This document shows, piece after piece, positions 8,469-19,300 of a stretch of 51,676 nucleotides of DNA. Under the pieces are notes generated by a model. It ran no database searches and was not told the origin of the DNA. It was given only the letters and a program-made list of their open reading frames with translations. Position 1 is the stretch's first letter. Every line of letters starts with the position of its first letter. Source of the DNA: Pseudomonadota bacterium (GTDB lineage: Bacteria > Pseudomonadota > Gammaproteobacteria > Burkholderiales > Burkholderiaceae_C); NCBI GenBank assembly GCA_021846965.1, contig JAJZWA010000026.1, forward strand, positions 1-51,676, given 5' to 3'. The translations under genes were made by a program, and so were the position numbers.

Positions 8469-9335
8469 CTATTGCAGACCGACCGGGGAAATCGAATCGC
8501 CCTCGCCTTCCGGGCCGGTCTGGGCCCAGAAGAAGCGGTCGGGCACCAGATTGCCCATGCCGGGACGATAGGCGAAATCCAGGCTCTGGTCGAGGAATTC
8601 CAGGGCCTCGTGCACCGCCTGGTCGAGCTTGGCGCCGGTGCCCAGCAGCGAGGCCACGGCCGCCGACAGGGTGTCGCCGGCGCCCGAGAAGCCGGCGTCG
8701 AACATCTCGAAGCGCTCGCGCAGCAGCTGGCGCCGCGGGCTCAGCAGCACGTTCTCGACGTGGTTCTCGGGCACCAGCACGCCGCTGACCAGCAGGTACT
8801 GCACCCCCATGGACTGCGCCTGCTGCATCAGCACGTCGGGGGTCGGCGGCTGCTCGCGCTCGACCTCGGGGAACAGGAACTGGCTCAGCGCGGTGACGTT
8901 GCCGCAGAGCACGCGGGTCTGCGGCAGCACCAGTTCCTGCATGGCCTTGATGTATTCCTCGACCTGGGATTCCTCCAGCGCCTGCAGGTTGCCCACGTAG
9001 GTCACCAGGGGCAGTTGCGCGTAGTCGGCCAGCAGTTCGGCCACCGCGCTGACCACCTCGACATTGCCCAGGAAACCGACCTTCCAGGCCGCCAGCTCGA
9101 CGTCCTGCAGCACGGCGCGCGCCTGCTCCACCACGGCGTCGGCGTCGACTTCGACGATGTCGAACACCTCGGCGGTGTCGCACACCCAGATGGAGGTGGT
9201 CACGGGCAGCGCGTGGCAGCCCACCGCCGCGCAGACCGCCTGGTCGGCACTGAGGCCCGCCGCGCCGCTGGGGTCGGCCGCGTTGAGGAACATCACTGCG
9301 GGGGGAGATTCCGGGGCTTCGCTGGATGGGGGCAT
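8469..9335 (-). CDS. thiD: ThiD-like hydroxymethylpyrimidine/phosphomethylpyrimidine kinase
   Basis: A 288-residue ribokinase-fold kinase. ThiD phosphorylates 4-amino-5-hydroxymethyl-2-methylpyrimidine twice for thiamine synthesis. The N-terminal NAADPSGAAGLSADQ motif and the anion-hole GAGDT with catalytic Asp221 support this. It is more divergent than classical ThiD and has a C-terminal extension after FLDQSLDFAY. This form sits beside rubredoxin and pilG in many Burkholderiales, so its true substrate is an open question. The ATG at 9335 was preferred to an in-frame start at 9437 because the latter adds a non-conserved 34-residue leader and runs towards the divergent rubredoxin promoter. 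Confidence 0.8.
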   Translation of the reverse strand: MPPSSEAPESPPAVMFLNAADPSGAAGLSADQAVCAAVGCHALPVTTSIWVCDTAEVFDIVEVDADAVVEQARAVLQDVELAAWKVGFLGNVEVVSAVAELLADYAQLPLVTYVGNLQALEESQVEEYIKAMQELVLPQTRVLCGNVTALSQFLFPEVEREQPPTPDVLMQQAQSMGVQYLLVSGVLVPENHVENVLLSPRRQLLRERFEMFDAGFSGAGDTLSAAVASLLGTGAKLDQAVHEALEFLDQSLDFAYRPGMGNLVPDRFFWAQTGPEGEGDSISPVGLQ

Positions 9336-9495
9336 GATGCGCTTCGCGAGAGGGAGCTGCGGGAGAAACGGCACGAATTCGCTGAAAAGCGGGCCGGAAC
9401 GGTCAAGCCCTCGGCCGTCCGGTCGGCTCGATGCCACAGATGCGGCAGCGCCGTTTCTTAGAATGATTGAATCTTATGCCAGAGGACGATACGCT
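9336..9495. promoter_or_regulatory. divergent region between thiD-like gene and rubredoxin
   Basis: A 160-bp gap with a local AT-rich block at 9454-9478. TAGAAT at 9459-9464 is the best -10 candidate for the rightward rubredoxin-pil genes, about 30 bases before the GTG, but no good -35 accompanies it. AGAGGA at 9481-9486 is a good ribosome site 9 bases before the rubredoxin GTG. I see no thiamine riboswitch-like element for the leftward gene. Confidence 0.35.
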
Positions 9496-9675
9496 GTGAC
9501 GCAACCTGACTTCAAGACCTGGATGTGCCTGATCTGCGGGTTCGTGTACCAGGAGGAGCTGGGCCATCCGGAAAGCGGCCTCGCCCCCGGAACGCGCTGG
9601 GCGGACGTGCCGATGAACTGGACCTGTCCGGAATGCGGCGCCCGCAAGGACGATTTTGAAATGGTGCAGATCTGA
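9496..9675 (+). CDS. rubredoxin
   Basis: A 59-residue one-iron electron carrier. The two metal-binding knuckles CLICG and CPECG supply the four cysteines around one iron, with the usual DVPMNWTCPECG loop and the aromatic core W, Y and F residues. It uses a GTG start at 9496 backed by AGAGGA nine bases upstream; the only internal Met would remove the first cysteine pair's N-terminal strand. The redox partner is unknown. The position directly upstream of pilG is common in betaproteobacteria, but no functional tie to pili is established by the sequence. Confidence 0.95.
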   Translation: MTQPDFKTWMCLICGFVYQEELGHPESGLAPGTRWADVPMNWTCPECGARKDDFEMVQI

Positions 9676-9709
9676 ACCGACCGCACCCTTTGCCTCACGG
9701 AGATAGCGC

Positions 9710-10141
9710 TTGAGCACGGCACCCGCTTCGTTCAAGGTCCTGGTGATCGACGACAGCAACACGATCCGGCGCAGCGCGGAGATCTTCCTCAAACAAGCCG
9801 GTTTCGAGGTATTGTTGTCCGAGGACGGATTCGACGCGTTGTCCAAGGTCAACGACACGATGCCGGATCTCATCTTCTGCGACGTGTTGATGCCGCGTCT
9901 GGACGGATACCAGACGGTGGCCATCATCAAGCGCAGCCCGCGGCATGCCTCGATCCCGGTGGTCATGCTGTCGTCGAAGGATGGCGTGTTCGACAAGGCG
10001 CGCGGCCGCATGGTGGGCGCCGAGGCCTACCTGACCAAGCCCTTCACGAAAGACCAGTTGCTGCAGGCGGTGAACGTGCACCGCCAGAGCGCGAATGCGC
10101 CCGCCTCGGGCGCGCCGAGCGTCAAACCGGCCCAATCATGA
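9710..10141 (+). CDS. pilG: type IV pilus response regulator PilG (CheY-like)
   Basis: A 143-residue single-domain receiver. In the Pil-Chp system PilG is phosphorylated by ChpA and promotes pilus extension and twitching direction control. The acidic pocket is Asp14-Asp15, the phosphoacceptor is Asp58 in FCDVLMP, and the conserved lysine lies in LTKPF. Translation starts at TTG (9710) after CGGAGA seven bases upstream; no ATG is available before the beta-1 strand. The stop overlaps the pilH start (ATGA). Confidence 0.93.
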   Translation: MSTAPASFKVLVIDDSNTIRRSAEIFLKQAGFEVLLSEDGFDALSKVNDTMPDLIFCDVLMPRLDGYQTVAIIKRSPRHASIPVVMLSSKDGVFDKARGRMVGAEAYLTKPFTKDQLLQAVNVHRQSANAPASGAPSVKPAQS

Positions 10142-10503
10142 GCATCCGCAAGATCCTGATCGTCGACGACTCCCGCACCGAGTTGTACTTCCTGTCCGAT
10201 CTCCTGAACAAGAACGGATACATGGTGCGCACCGCCGAGAATGGCGAACAGGCGCTGGCCGCGATCGAGCAGGAGCGGCCGGACCTGGTGCTGATGGACA
10301 TCGTGATGCCGGGGCTCAACGGCTTCCAGCTCACGCGCCAGATCACCCGCAACCCGGCCTACCGGGAACTGCCGATCATCGTGTGCACCAGCAAGAACCA
10401 GGAAACCGACAAGCTGTGGGCGATGCGCCAGGGAGCCCGCGACTACGTCACCAAGCCGGTCGATCCGCACGACCTGCTGAGCAAGATCATGGCCTTGAAC
10501 TGA
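10138..10503 (+). CDS. pilH: type IV pilus response regulator PilH (CheY-like)
   Basis: A 121-residue receiver with Asp10-Asp11 in the acidic pocket, phosphoacceptor Asp54 in LMDIVMP and lysine in YVTKPVD. PilH opposes PilG in the Pil-Chp pathway and favours pilus retraction or acts as a phosphate sink. It overlaps pilG by four bases (ATGA), indicating translational coupling, and is followed by pilI after 12 bases. Confidence 0.93.
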   Translation: MSIRKILIVDDSRTELYFLSDLLNKNGYMVRTAENGEQALAAIEQERPDLVLMDIVMPGLNGFQLTRQITRNPAYRELPIIVCTSKNQETDKLWAMRQGARDYVTKPVDPHDLLSKIMALN

Positions 10504-10515
10504 CCCGCCCGGCCC

Positions 10516-11037
10516 ATGGCAAAGAGCTCGCTGATCGAATTCCAGGGCCGTCTGGCGGCGCGCCTGCAGGGCGCGCAGCAGACCCGCAGTGAATCGCGCT
10601 GGCTGGCCGTGGTCGCCGGCTCGCACCACCTGCTGCTGCCGCTGGGCCAGTCGGGCGAGATCTCGAGCTGGGAGCCTCCGACGCCCCTGCCTCACGCCCA
10701 CTCCTGGTTCGCCGGGCTGCTCAACCTGCGCGGGGTGCTGTGCGGGGTGGTGGACCTGGCCGGCTTCCTGGGCGACGCGGAGACGGATGCGATGTCGCGG
10801 GCGGGCGCGCACAGCCGCCTGGTGCAGTTCTCCCCGCGACTGGAAATCAACTGCGCGCTGCTGGTCGACCAGCTGGCGGGCCTGCGCATGCCCGCGCAGT
10901 TCACGCCGGAGACCGGCGCCGCGCCGCCGGCCCCCCCCTGGCTGGGCGCGCAGTTGCGCGACGCCAGCGGGCAGGTCTGGCGCGAACTCAACCTGGCCCT
11001 GCTTTCGCAGGATCGGCGATTCCTGCAGGTGGCCTGA
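10516..11037 (+). CDS. pilI: CheW-like coupling protein PilI
   Basis: A 173-residue CheW-fold adaptor that links the PilJ receptor to the ChpA kinase. The LLLPLGQSGEI and WFAGLLNLRGVLCGVVDLAGFLG segments are the CheW core, and the C-terminal half contains the partner LLVDQLAGLRM strand. There is no extra domain. It lies between pilH and pilJ in the standard operon order. Confidence 0.92.
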   Translation: MAKSSLIEFQGRLAARLQGAQQTRSESRWLAVVAGSHHLLLPLGQSGEISSWEPPTPLPHAHSWFAGLLNLRGVLCGVVDLAGFLGDAETDAMSRAGAHSRLVQFSPRLEINCALLVDQLAGLRMPAQFTPETGAAPPAPPWLGAQLRDASGQVWRELNLALLSQDRRFLQVA

Positions 11038-11091
11038 CCGCCCCCCGCACGCCCATCGTCCATTCCCCCCTTCGATTCCTTCGGAGCAGTC

Positions 11092-13278
11092 ATGGCATTG
11101 TTTTCCCTGTTCTCCTCCAAGCGCCCCGCGGCGGAGGCCACCGCCTTCGCCGCCAGCGACGCCACCGTGGGCGGTGCCACGCTGTCGGCGGCGATGCAGG
11201 ACCAGCGCGACGTCGAGGAAGGCAGCGGCGACGAGGCCATCCGGCGACTCCCGCTGATCGGTCACCTGCCGCTGCAGCGCCAGCAGCGCCTGCTGGTGGT
11301 GCTGCTGGTCGTCGCGGTCCTGCTGGTGGCGGTGGGCCTGGCGGCCACGCTGCGCATCACCTCGTCGTCGGCGCGCCTGCTCAACACCTCGGGCGATGCG
11401 CTGATGCAATCGCAGCGCGTGGCCAAGTCGGTCAGCGCGGCGCTGCTGGGTTCGCAGGAAGGCTTCGGCGAGCTGCAGGCCAGCGCGGACGCGCTGGAGA
11501 ACGACCTGCGGCGCCTGCACGCCGACGACACGCTGCACGCCGGCGGCTCGCAGCTCGACTCGGTGACGCCGATGGTCGACGCCACCGTGAAGAACGCGCG
11601 CGTGGTGGTGAAGATGCAGTCGGTGCTGACCCAGACCAACGACGCCCTGCGCACCATCAGCCGCCAGTCGGATTCGCTGCTGCAGGGCGCGCAGACCCTG
11701 ACCTCGCTGCTGCTGCAGCAGGGCGCCGGCGGCTCCGACGTGGCCGCGGCGGCGCAACTGGAAATGCTCACCCAGCGCATCGGCAAGTCGGCCAACGAAT
11801 TCCTCTCCTACCAGGGCATCAGCCCGGAGGCGGTGTTCGCGCTGGGACGCGACCTGCAGACCTTCGAGCAACTGGCCCAGGGACTGGCGCAGGGAGACGC
11901 CAACCTGCAGCTCACCCCCGTGCACGGCGAGGCGCGCGCGCAGGTCGAGGGCATGCTCAAGGCCTTCGGCGGCGTATCCGTCCTCGCCCAGCGGATCCTC
12001 GGCAACCTGCAGAGCCTGAGCAGCGCGCGCCTTGCGCAGACCGCCGTGCTGCACGATTCGGTGCCCCTGCTGAGTGGGCTGCAGGCTCTCCAGTCGCACT
12101 ACTCCTCGCAGGCCGGCGTGGGCAGCGTGGAACTGTGGGTGCTGGTGGCCGCCGCATTGCTGGCCGTGCTGGCGCTGCTCGGACTGGGCCGGCTGTACGT
12201 GCAGGCCTCGCGTGAGCGTGCACTGCAGTCCGAGCGCGAGCGCCGCCGCGCCGAGAGCCAGGAACAGGAAGCCCGGCGCAGCAACGAGGCGAACCAGGCG
12301 GCCATTCTCCGCCTGATGAACGAACTGCAGAACGTGGCCGAGGGCGATCTGACCCAGGAGGCCACGGTGACCGAGGACATCACCGGCGCCATCGCCGACT
12401 CGGTGAACTACACGGTGGAGGAGCTGCGCAGCCTGGTGGCGCAGGTGCAGCGCTCCGCCGAGCAGGTGCGACGCTCCTCCGGCCAGGCGCAGACCACCGC
12501 CGGCGACCTGCTGCGCTCCTCCGAGCAGCAGCTGATCGAGATCCGCGAGACCGGGCGTTCGGTGCTGGACATGGCCGAGCGCATCAACTCGGTGTCGGCG
12601 CAGGCGCAGCAGTCCTCGACGGTGGCGCGCCAGTCCCTGGATGCCGCCGAGCAGGGCCTGCTGGCGGTGCGCAACTCCATCGAGGGCATGAATGCCATCC
12701 GGAGCCAGATCCAGGACACCTCCAAGCGCATCAAGCGCCTGGGCGAATCCTCGCAGGAGATCGGCGAGATCACCGAGCTGATTTCCGACCTGACCGAGCA
12801 GACCAACGTGCTCGCGCTCAACGCGGCCATCCAGGCCGCCTCCGCGGGCGACGCGGGTCGCGGCTTCTCGGTGGTGGCCGAGGAGGTGCAGCGCCTGGCC
12901 GAACGCTCGGCCGAGGCGACCAAGCAGATCGCCGCGCTGGTGCGCACCATCCAGACCGACACCCAGGATGCGGTGGCGGCCATGGAAAAGAGCACGCAGG
13001 GCGTGGTCGAGGGCGCGCGCCTGTCCGACAGCGCCGGCGCGGCTCTGTCGGAGATCGACCGCGTGTCTCGCCAGCTGGCCGAGCTGATCGAGCGCATCTC
13101 GCACCAGGCGCTGACCGAGGCGCAGGCCGCCAACCAGGTGGCCACGAGCATCCAGCACATCTTCGCCGTGACCGAGCAGACCGGCGACGGCACGCGCTCC
13201 ACCGCGGAACTGGTGGCGGAACTGGCGCGCGTGGCCGAGGTGCTGCGCGAGTCGGTGTCCCGGTTCAAGATTGCCTGA
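11092..13278 (+). CDS. pilJ: methyl-accepting chemotaxis protein PilJ
   Basis: A 728-residue membrane receptor of the Pil-Chp system, thought to sense pilus contact or retraction. A cytoplasmic N-terminus of about 60 residues precedes TM1 (about residues 62-82). A helical periplasmic PilJ-type region extends to TM2 (about 345-370). A HAMP-like segment and a long signalling coiled coil follow, with the conserved hairpin around [21 protein letters not shown] (given here as family landmark) and [17 protein letters not shown]. The ATG follows GGAG at five bases. No pilK methyltransferase gene is next to it. Confidence 0.93.
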   Translation: MALFSLFSSKRPAAEATAFAASDATVGGATLSAAMQDQRDVEEGSGDEAIRRLPLIGHLPLQRQQRLLVVLLVVAVLLVAVGLAATLRITSSSARLLNTSGDALMQSQRVAKSVSAALLGSQEGFGELQASADALENDLRRLHADDTLHAGGSQLDSVTPMVDATVKNARVVVKMQSVLTQTNDALRTISRQSDSLLQGAQTLTSLLLQQGAGGSDVAAAAQLEMLTQRIGKSANEFLSYQGISPEAVFALGRDLQTFEQLAQGLAQGDANLQLTPVHGEARAQVEGMLKAFGGVSVLAQRILGNLQSLSSARLAQTAVLHDSVPLLSGLQALQSHYSSQAGVGSVELWVLVAAALLAVLALLGLGRLYVQASRERALQSERERRRAESQEQEARRSNEANQAAILRLMNELQNVAEGDLTQEATVTEDITGAIADSVNYTVEELRSLVAQVQRSAEQVRRSSGQAQTTAGDLLRSSEQQLIEIRETGRSVLDMAERINSVSAQAQQSSTVARQSLDAAEQGLLAVRNSIEGMNAIRSQIQDTSKRIKRLGESSQEIGEITELISDLTEQTNVLALNAAIQAASAGDAGRGFSVVAEEVQRLAERSAEATKQIAALVRTIQTDTQDAVAAMEKSTQGVVEGARLSDSAGAALSEIDRVSRQLAELIERISHQALTEAQAANQVATSIQHIFAVTEQTGDGTRSTAELVAELARVAEVLRESVSRFKIA

Positions 13279-13332
13279 AGTCCGCAGGCCTCCCTTCACG
13301 CACGCCCCGCGCAACCCAGATCCCGAGCCGGC

Positions 13333-16300
13333 ATGAACGACGTCGCCCAGACCCCGCAGTCCACCACGCCGCCCGACACCGCGGGCCTGGCGTGGGTCCT
13401 GGAGCAGGTTCGCGACAACCTGCTGGCCGCCCTTGCCGCCGTTCGCCGGCAGGTGCAGCTGGGCCAGCTGCAGGGAGCCGAATCGGATACGACCAGTGCG
13501 CTGCTGCAGGCGCGCACCCATGTGCACCAGGCCGCGGGAGCCCTGGAACTGATGGGCCAGGCGGGCTGCGCGCGCGTGCTGCAGACTTCCGAGCGCGTGA
13601 TCATGCGCGCGCTGGAGCAGCCCCAGCGCCTGGACGCGCCGATGGTGGAGGCCCTGGAATCAGGCCTGCACGCGGTGCTCGACTACCTGGAAGCGCGGGC
13701 GAGCGGGCGCGACGAGCCGGCCGTCAAGCTGTTCCGCCAGTACCGCGGCCTGGCCGATCTGGCCGGCGGCGAGCCGGCCCACCCCGCGGACCTGTGGGAT
13801 CTCGCCTGGGAGTGGCCGCAGGCCCCCGCGCAGGACGCTGCCGCGCAGGGCCTGGGCGTGCAGGCGCGCAGCGATTACGAGCGCGCCCTGCTGGAAGTGC
13901 TGCGTGCGGGCGACCTGCGCGGCGCCAGTGCCACCATGCAGGCCGTGTCGCGCCAGGCGCAGGCCGCCAGCCGCGACGAGGAGCGGGCGCTGTGGTGGAT
14001 CGCCGAGGGTTTTTTCGCGGCGCTTGGCGATGATCTGATCGAAGCCGACATCTATGCCAAGCGGCTGTGCAACCGGCTGAACCTGCAACTGCGCCAGATG
14101 CTGGCCGGCCAGGCCCAGGTCTCGCGGCGCCTGGGCCATGAGCTGCTGTTCTTCTGCGACCAGGCGCTCGCCCGGGCGCGTGAGCGCGGAAGCGAGGCGC
14201 CGTCGATCCTGCTCGCCGTGGCCCGGGCCGCCGGCCTGCGCGCGCAGGCGGTGGTCGACTGGCAGCAGCCGCATTTCGGATTGGTGGACCCAGCCCTGGT
14301 GCAGCAGGCGCGCAAGCGCATGGTGCAGGTCAAGGACGGCTGGGCCCACATCGGCAACGGCGACTTCAGCCGGATCGGGCGCCTGCAGGAACACCTGCAG
14401 CAACTCGGGCTGGTGCTGCGCCAGCTGAGCGCCGGAGCCGAGGTGCTGCCCGCCGCGGTCGAGCGCATGCTGCAGGTGATCGGCGAGCAGCGCTCGCTGC
14501 TGACGCCGGAGCGGGTGCTGGAAGTCGCCACCGCCTTGCTGTTCCTGGAAGCCTCGCTGGTGCACTTCCGCGCCGACGATGCGGACTTCCTCCCCCGCGC
14601 GCGCGAGCTGGCGCAGCGCCTGCAGCGCAGCGCGCAAGGCTACGCCAGCGAGGCCTTCGCGCCCTGGATGGAGCAGCTGTACCGCCAGGTCTCGGAAAAC
14701 CAGACCCTGGGCACCGTGGTGCAGGAACTGCGCCACGACATGGGCACGGTGGAACGCCTGCTCGACGCCTACTTCCGCGACCCGCGGACCCTCCCCGACC
14801 TCGAGCCGGTGCCGCGCCTGCTGGGGCAGATGCGCGGAGTGCTTTCCGTGCTGGGCATGGACGTGGGCTCGCAGGCACTGGGGTACATTCGCCACAGCGT
14901 GGAGAACCTGATGGCCGTGGCGCCCGAGGAAGCCGCCGCGCGTCAGCCCGGCGGCAGTTTCGAGCACCTGGCGGCCAATATCGGCACCCTGGGCTTCATG
15001 GTCGACATGCTGGGCTACCAGCCCGACCTGGCGAAGATCTCCTTCCAGTTCGACCCGCACACCGGGGATCTGCGCCCGGTGGTGCCCCAATCACGCCAGG
15101 CGGCGCAGGCGATGGCCCGCCCCGCACCCGGCATCGACACCCAGGCGGCGGACACCGCGGCGGCGCCGCCGGCCCCGGAAGCTCCCGAGGCCGGCGCCGC
15201 CCCGACGCCCCCCCTCGATCTGGAAGAGGCCGACACCCTGTTGCCGCCGCTGGAAGCCGAGGCTGCCGGCGTGGCGGACACCGCGAGCTCCCCTGCTGCC
15301 GCGGAGCGGGACGAGGCGGCCGCGCTGGACGCCTTGCTGCTGGGGACGGCGGCAGGCGCGGAACAGCCCGTCGCGACGACGGCGCCCGAGGCGGAGCCGG
15401 CGGTCGACCCCGAGCTGGTGGAGATCTTCCTCGACGAGGCCGACGAAGTCGTGGGGCAGGGGCGCGAGCGAATCGCCGACCTGCGCGGCACCGATCCGGC
15501 CGATGATTCCCTGACCGCGCTGCGCCGCTGCTTCCACACCCTCAAGGGCAGCGCGCGCATGGTGGGCATGCGCGATTTCGCCGAAGGGGCGTGGGCCCTG
15601 GAACAAAGTTTCAACCAGGTCCTGGCCGAAGGCGGGCAGCCGCGGCCCGAGCTGCTCGATCTGGCCGAGCACGCACTGGACCGACTCGAGGATTGGGCGC
15701 ATGCATTGCGCGCCGGCGATGCGGGCGCGCGCTCCAGCGACGCACTGGTGCAGGCCGCGCAGGCCCTGCGGGAAGGCCGGCCGCTGGAGCTCGGAACGAT
15801 CGCCCCGGCACAGCCCGCCGGGATTCCCGTGGAGCCCGAGCCGCAGGTGGTGTCCGAGCCGCAGGCGACCTTCGAGCCGCCCGTGGAGCCGCAGGCGCAG
15901 GCGCCTTCGGACATCCACGCGACGTCCGAATCCCTGGCGGAGCCCGAGCCCTCCTGGCCCTCGGAACCGCAGGTGGCCTTCGAGCCTCCCGTGGAGCCTC
16001 CCGTGGAGCCGGAAGCGCAGGCGCCTGCGGAGGTCCAAGCCGCCTCCGAAGCCCTGGCGGAGCCCGAGCCCTCCTGGTCCTTCGAACCGCAGGCGCCCGT
16101 CGAGCCTCCCGTGGAACCTCCCGTGGAGCTGCAGGCGCAGGCGCCTGCGGAGATCCACGCGACGCCCGAAGCCCTGGTGGAGCCCGAGACCAGCTGGTCC
16201 TTCGAACCGCAGGCGCCCGTGGAGCCTCACGTGGAGCCTCCCGTGGAGCTGCTGGCGCAGGCGCCTTCGGAGATCCAGGCGACGCCCGAAGCCCTGGTGG

Positions 16301-19300
16301 AGCCCGAGGCCTCCTGGTCCTCCGAGCCTCAGGCGGCCTTCGAGCCGCCCGTGGAGCCGCCGGTGGAGCCGCCGGTGGAGCCGCTCGTGGAGCCGCTCGT
16401 GGAGCCGGAAGCGCAGGCTCCCTCGGAGGTCCACGCGACACCCGAAGCCCTGGCGGAACCCGAGGCCTCCTGGCTCTCCGCGCCGCAGGCGATGCCGGAG
16501 ACTCAGGCTGCGCCCGAAGCCTCGGTGGAACCCGAGCCCTTCTGGTCCTCCGCGCCGCCGGTCGCGGCCGAGTTCGTCGCGGAACCTCCCTGGCCCGTGG
16601 CGTCGGAGCTGCCCGCCGAGGCCCGCGTCGAGCCTGCCCGGGAGCAGGACAGCGAGGCCCCCTCCGAATCCCCGGCCGAAACGGCGGCCCCGTGGCAGGA
16701 ACAGCCGTCGGAGCCCTCCTGGACCCCGCCAGCGCCCGCCTTCGCACCCCCGGCCTGGCCCGACGCCTCGCTGCTCGACCTGGGAGGGCCCGCCCAGCCT
16801 GCCGCGCAGGAGTCGCCGCCGCCCGTGCCCGAGGCCAGCCTGCTGGAACCCTCCGAGAGCCTCGAGCCCAGGCCGGACGAGGGCGTGAAGGTCATCGATG
16901 AGCTGCGCATTCCCCAAGCCCTGCATGCGATCTACCTGAACGAGGCCGACGAGCTGGTGCGCCGCCTGGACCAGGAGGTCGCCGCCTGGGCCCACCATCC
17001 GCGGTCGCCCATCGGTGAACACGTGACCGCGCTGGCCCATCAGCTGCGCGGCAGCTCGGCCACCGTGGGGCTGCAAAGCGTGCAACAGCTCGCCGAGCTG
17101 CTCGAGCAGGCCATGCAGGGGCAGTCCGAGCACCCCGAGGCGCTCGACGAGGCGCAGCAGGGACTGCTGCCGCGCACCGTGGAGGACATGCGCCGCGTGC
17201 TGCACCAGTTCGCGGCCGGTTTCCTGCGTCCGGCCCACCCGGACCTGCTGGAACAGTTGCAGGCGCTGGTGCGTCATCTCGAAGACCTGCGCACGGCCGC
17301 CGCCCTGGCGGCCAGCGAGAGCTTCGAGGCGGCCGCAGTGGCGCAGCCCGAACCCGCAGCGCAGGCCCCCGGCGAGCCAGCGCAAGCTGCCGCCGCCTGG
17401 CCGTGGACCCCCGCGCCGGATGCTGCCGAGTCGCTGCTCCAGGAGCCGGCCGCGGAGCCGCCCGCGCAGGTCTTCACGCCGGAGGACGACCTGGAACTGC
17501 ATGAAGTCCTGGAAATCCCCGAGGAGCTCGAGGCCCAGGCGGCCTCCGGGCTGGAGGCCGAATGGCCGCAGGCCCACGGGGTCGCCGCGGATGTGGTGCA
17601 ACCCGCGCCCGGACTCGGGCTGGACGCCGAGCCCGCGGCGGCCCCCGGAACGGGTTCGCGCGACGCCATCGACGCCGAGCTGTTCCCCATTTTCGAATTC
17701 GAGGCGGCCGAGCTGCTGCCGCAACTCGGCCGATCGCTGCGCGAATGGGAAGCGCGGCCGGCTGATCTGTCGGCCGCACGCCAGGCCATGCGCCTGCTGC
17801 ATACCTTCAAGGGCAGCGCACGCATGGCCGGCACCATGGCGCTGGGCGACATGGCCCATGCGCTGGAATCCGATATCGAAGCCCTGACGGCGCGCGAGGA
17901 TGCACGCCCGGACGAGCCGGCGCTGCTCGAGCTGATCGCGCGCTTCGACGCCATCAACACGCGTTTCGAGCGACTGCGCGAGGCCAGCGGCCGCGGCGAG
18001 ACTGAGCTCGGCGAGATCCACCCGGAGCGCGCTCTGCTCGAAGCCCAGGTGCAGCCTGGATCGACCTCCTCCGGCCCGGCCGGGCAGGCGTCCGAAGGCG
18101 CCGCGCCGATGCCGGCCGGCGACTCCCTGCAGAGCTTCGGACGCGCCCAGCCGGTGCGCGTGCAGGCCGCGCTGCTCGACCGCCTGGTCAACCAGGTCGG
18201 CGAGGTGAGCATCGCGCGCTCGCGCCTGGACAGCGAATTCGACGTCATCCGCTCGGGGGTGCGCGACCTCGGGGACAACCTGTCGCGTCTGCGTGCGCAG
18301 GTGCGCGACATCGAACTGCAGGCCGATGCCCAGATGGCCGCGCGCACCCAGGCCACGCGCGACGACGGGCGCGATTTCGACCCGCTGGAATTCGACCGTT
18401 TCACGCGTTTCCAGGAACTCACGCGCATGATGGCCGAGTCGGTCAACGACCTGGCCCTGGTGCAGGGATCCCTGGGTCGCGCGCTGCAGTCCACCGAGGA
18501 CAGCCTGCTGCGCCAGTCGCGCCTGACCCGCGAGTTGCAACGCGACCTGCTGCGCACGCGCATGGTCGAGTTCGACAGTATCTCGGAGCGCCTGTACCGA
18601 ACCGTTCGCCAGGCCAGCAAGGATGCCGGCAAGGCGGTGCGCCTGGACATCCAGGGCGGAACCATCGAACTCGATCGCGGCGTGCTGGACCGCATGGCGC
18701 CGGCCTTCGAGCATCTGCTGCGCAATGCGGTCGCGCATGGGCTGGAAGGCCCGGACGAACGCGAGCGCGCGGGCAAGCCCGCGGTGGGCACCATCACGCT
18801 GGCGCTGCGCCACGACGGCAGCGAGGTGGTGGTGTCCATCGGTGATGACGGCGCCGGGTTGCACTATGCCGACATCGCCGCGAAGGCACGCGCGCAGGGC
18901 CTGTTGGCCGAGGGCGAGCATCCCAGCCAGGCGCAGCTGCGCGAGATCATTTTCCTGCCGGGCTTTTCCAGCGCCGCCGAGACCACCGAGATGGCCGGGC
19001 GCGGCGTGGGCCTGGACGTGGTGCGCACCGACACGCGCGCGCTGGGCGGGCGCGTGGAACTCGACTCCGCGCCGGGGCGCGGCACCACCTTCACGCTGGT
19101 GCTGCCACTGACCACGGCGGTCACCCAGGTGGTGCTGCTGCGCGCCGGCGAGCGCATCCACGCGGTGCCTTCGAGCCTGGTCGACCTGGTGCTGCGCCTG
19201 CGTCCGGCGGAACTGGACCCGGCGCTGCGCGCACGCCAGCTCGAGCATGCCGGGCAACAGCTGCCCCTGTACTGGCTGGGCGCGCTCACCGACGAGTCGG

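Noticed and set aside
9336..9495. TPP riboswitch upstream of the thiD-like gene
   Set aside because: I find no CTGAGA-type thi-box core and the start codon lies close to the divergent promoter.
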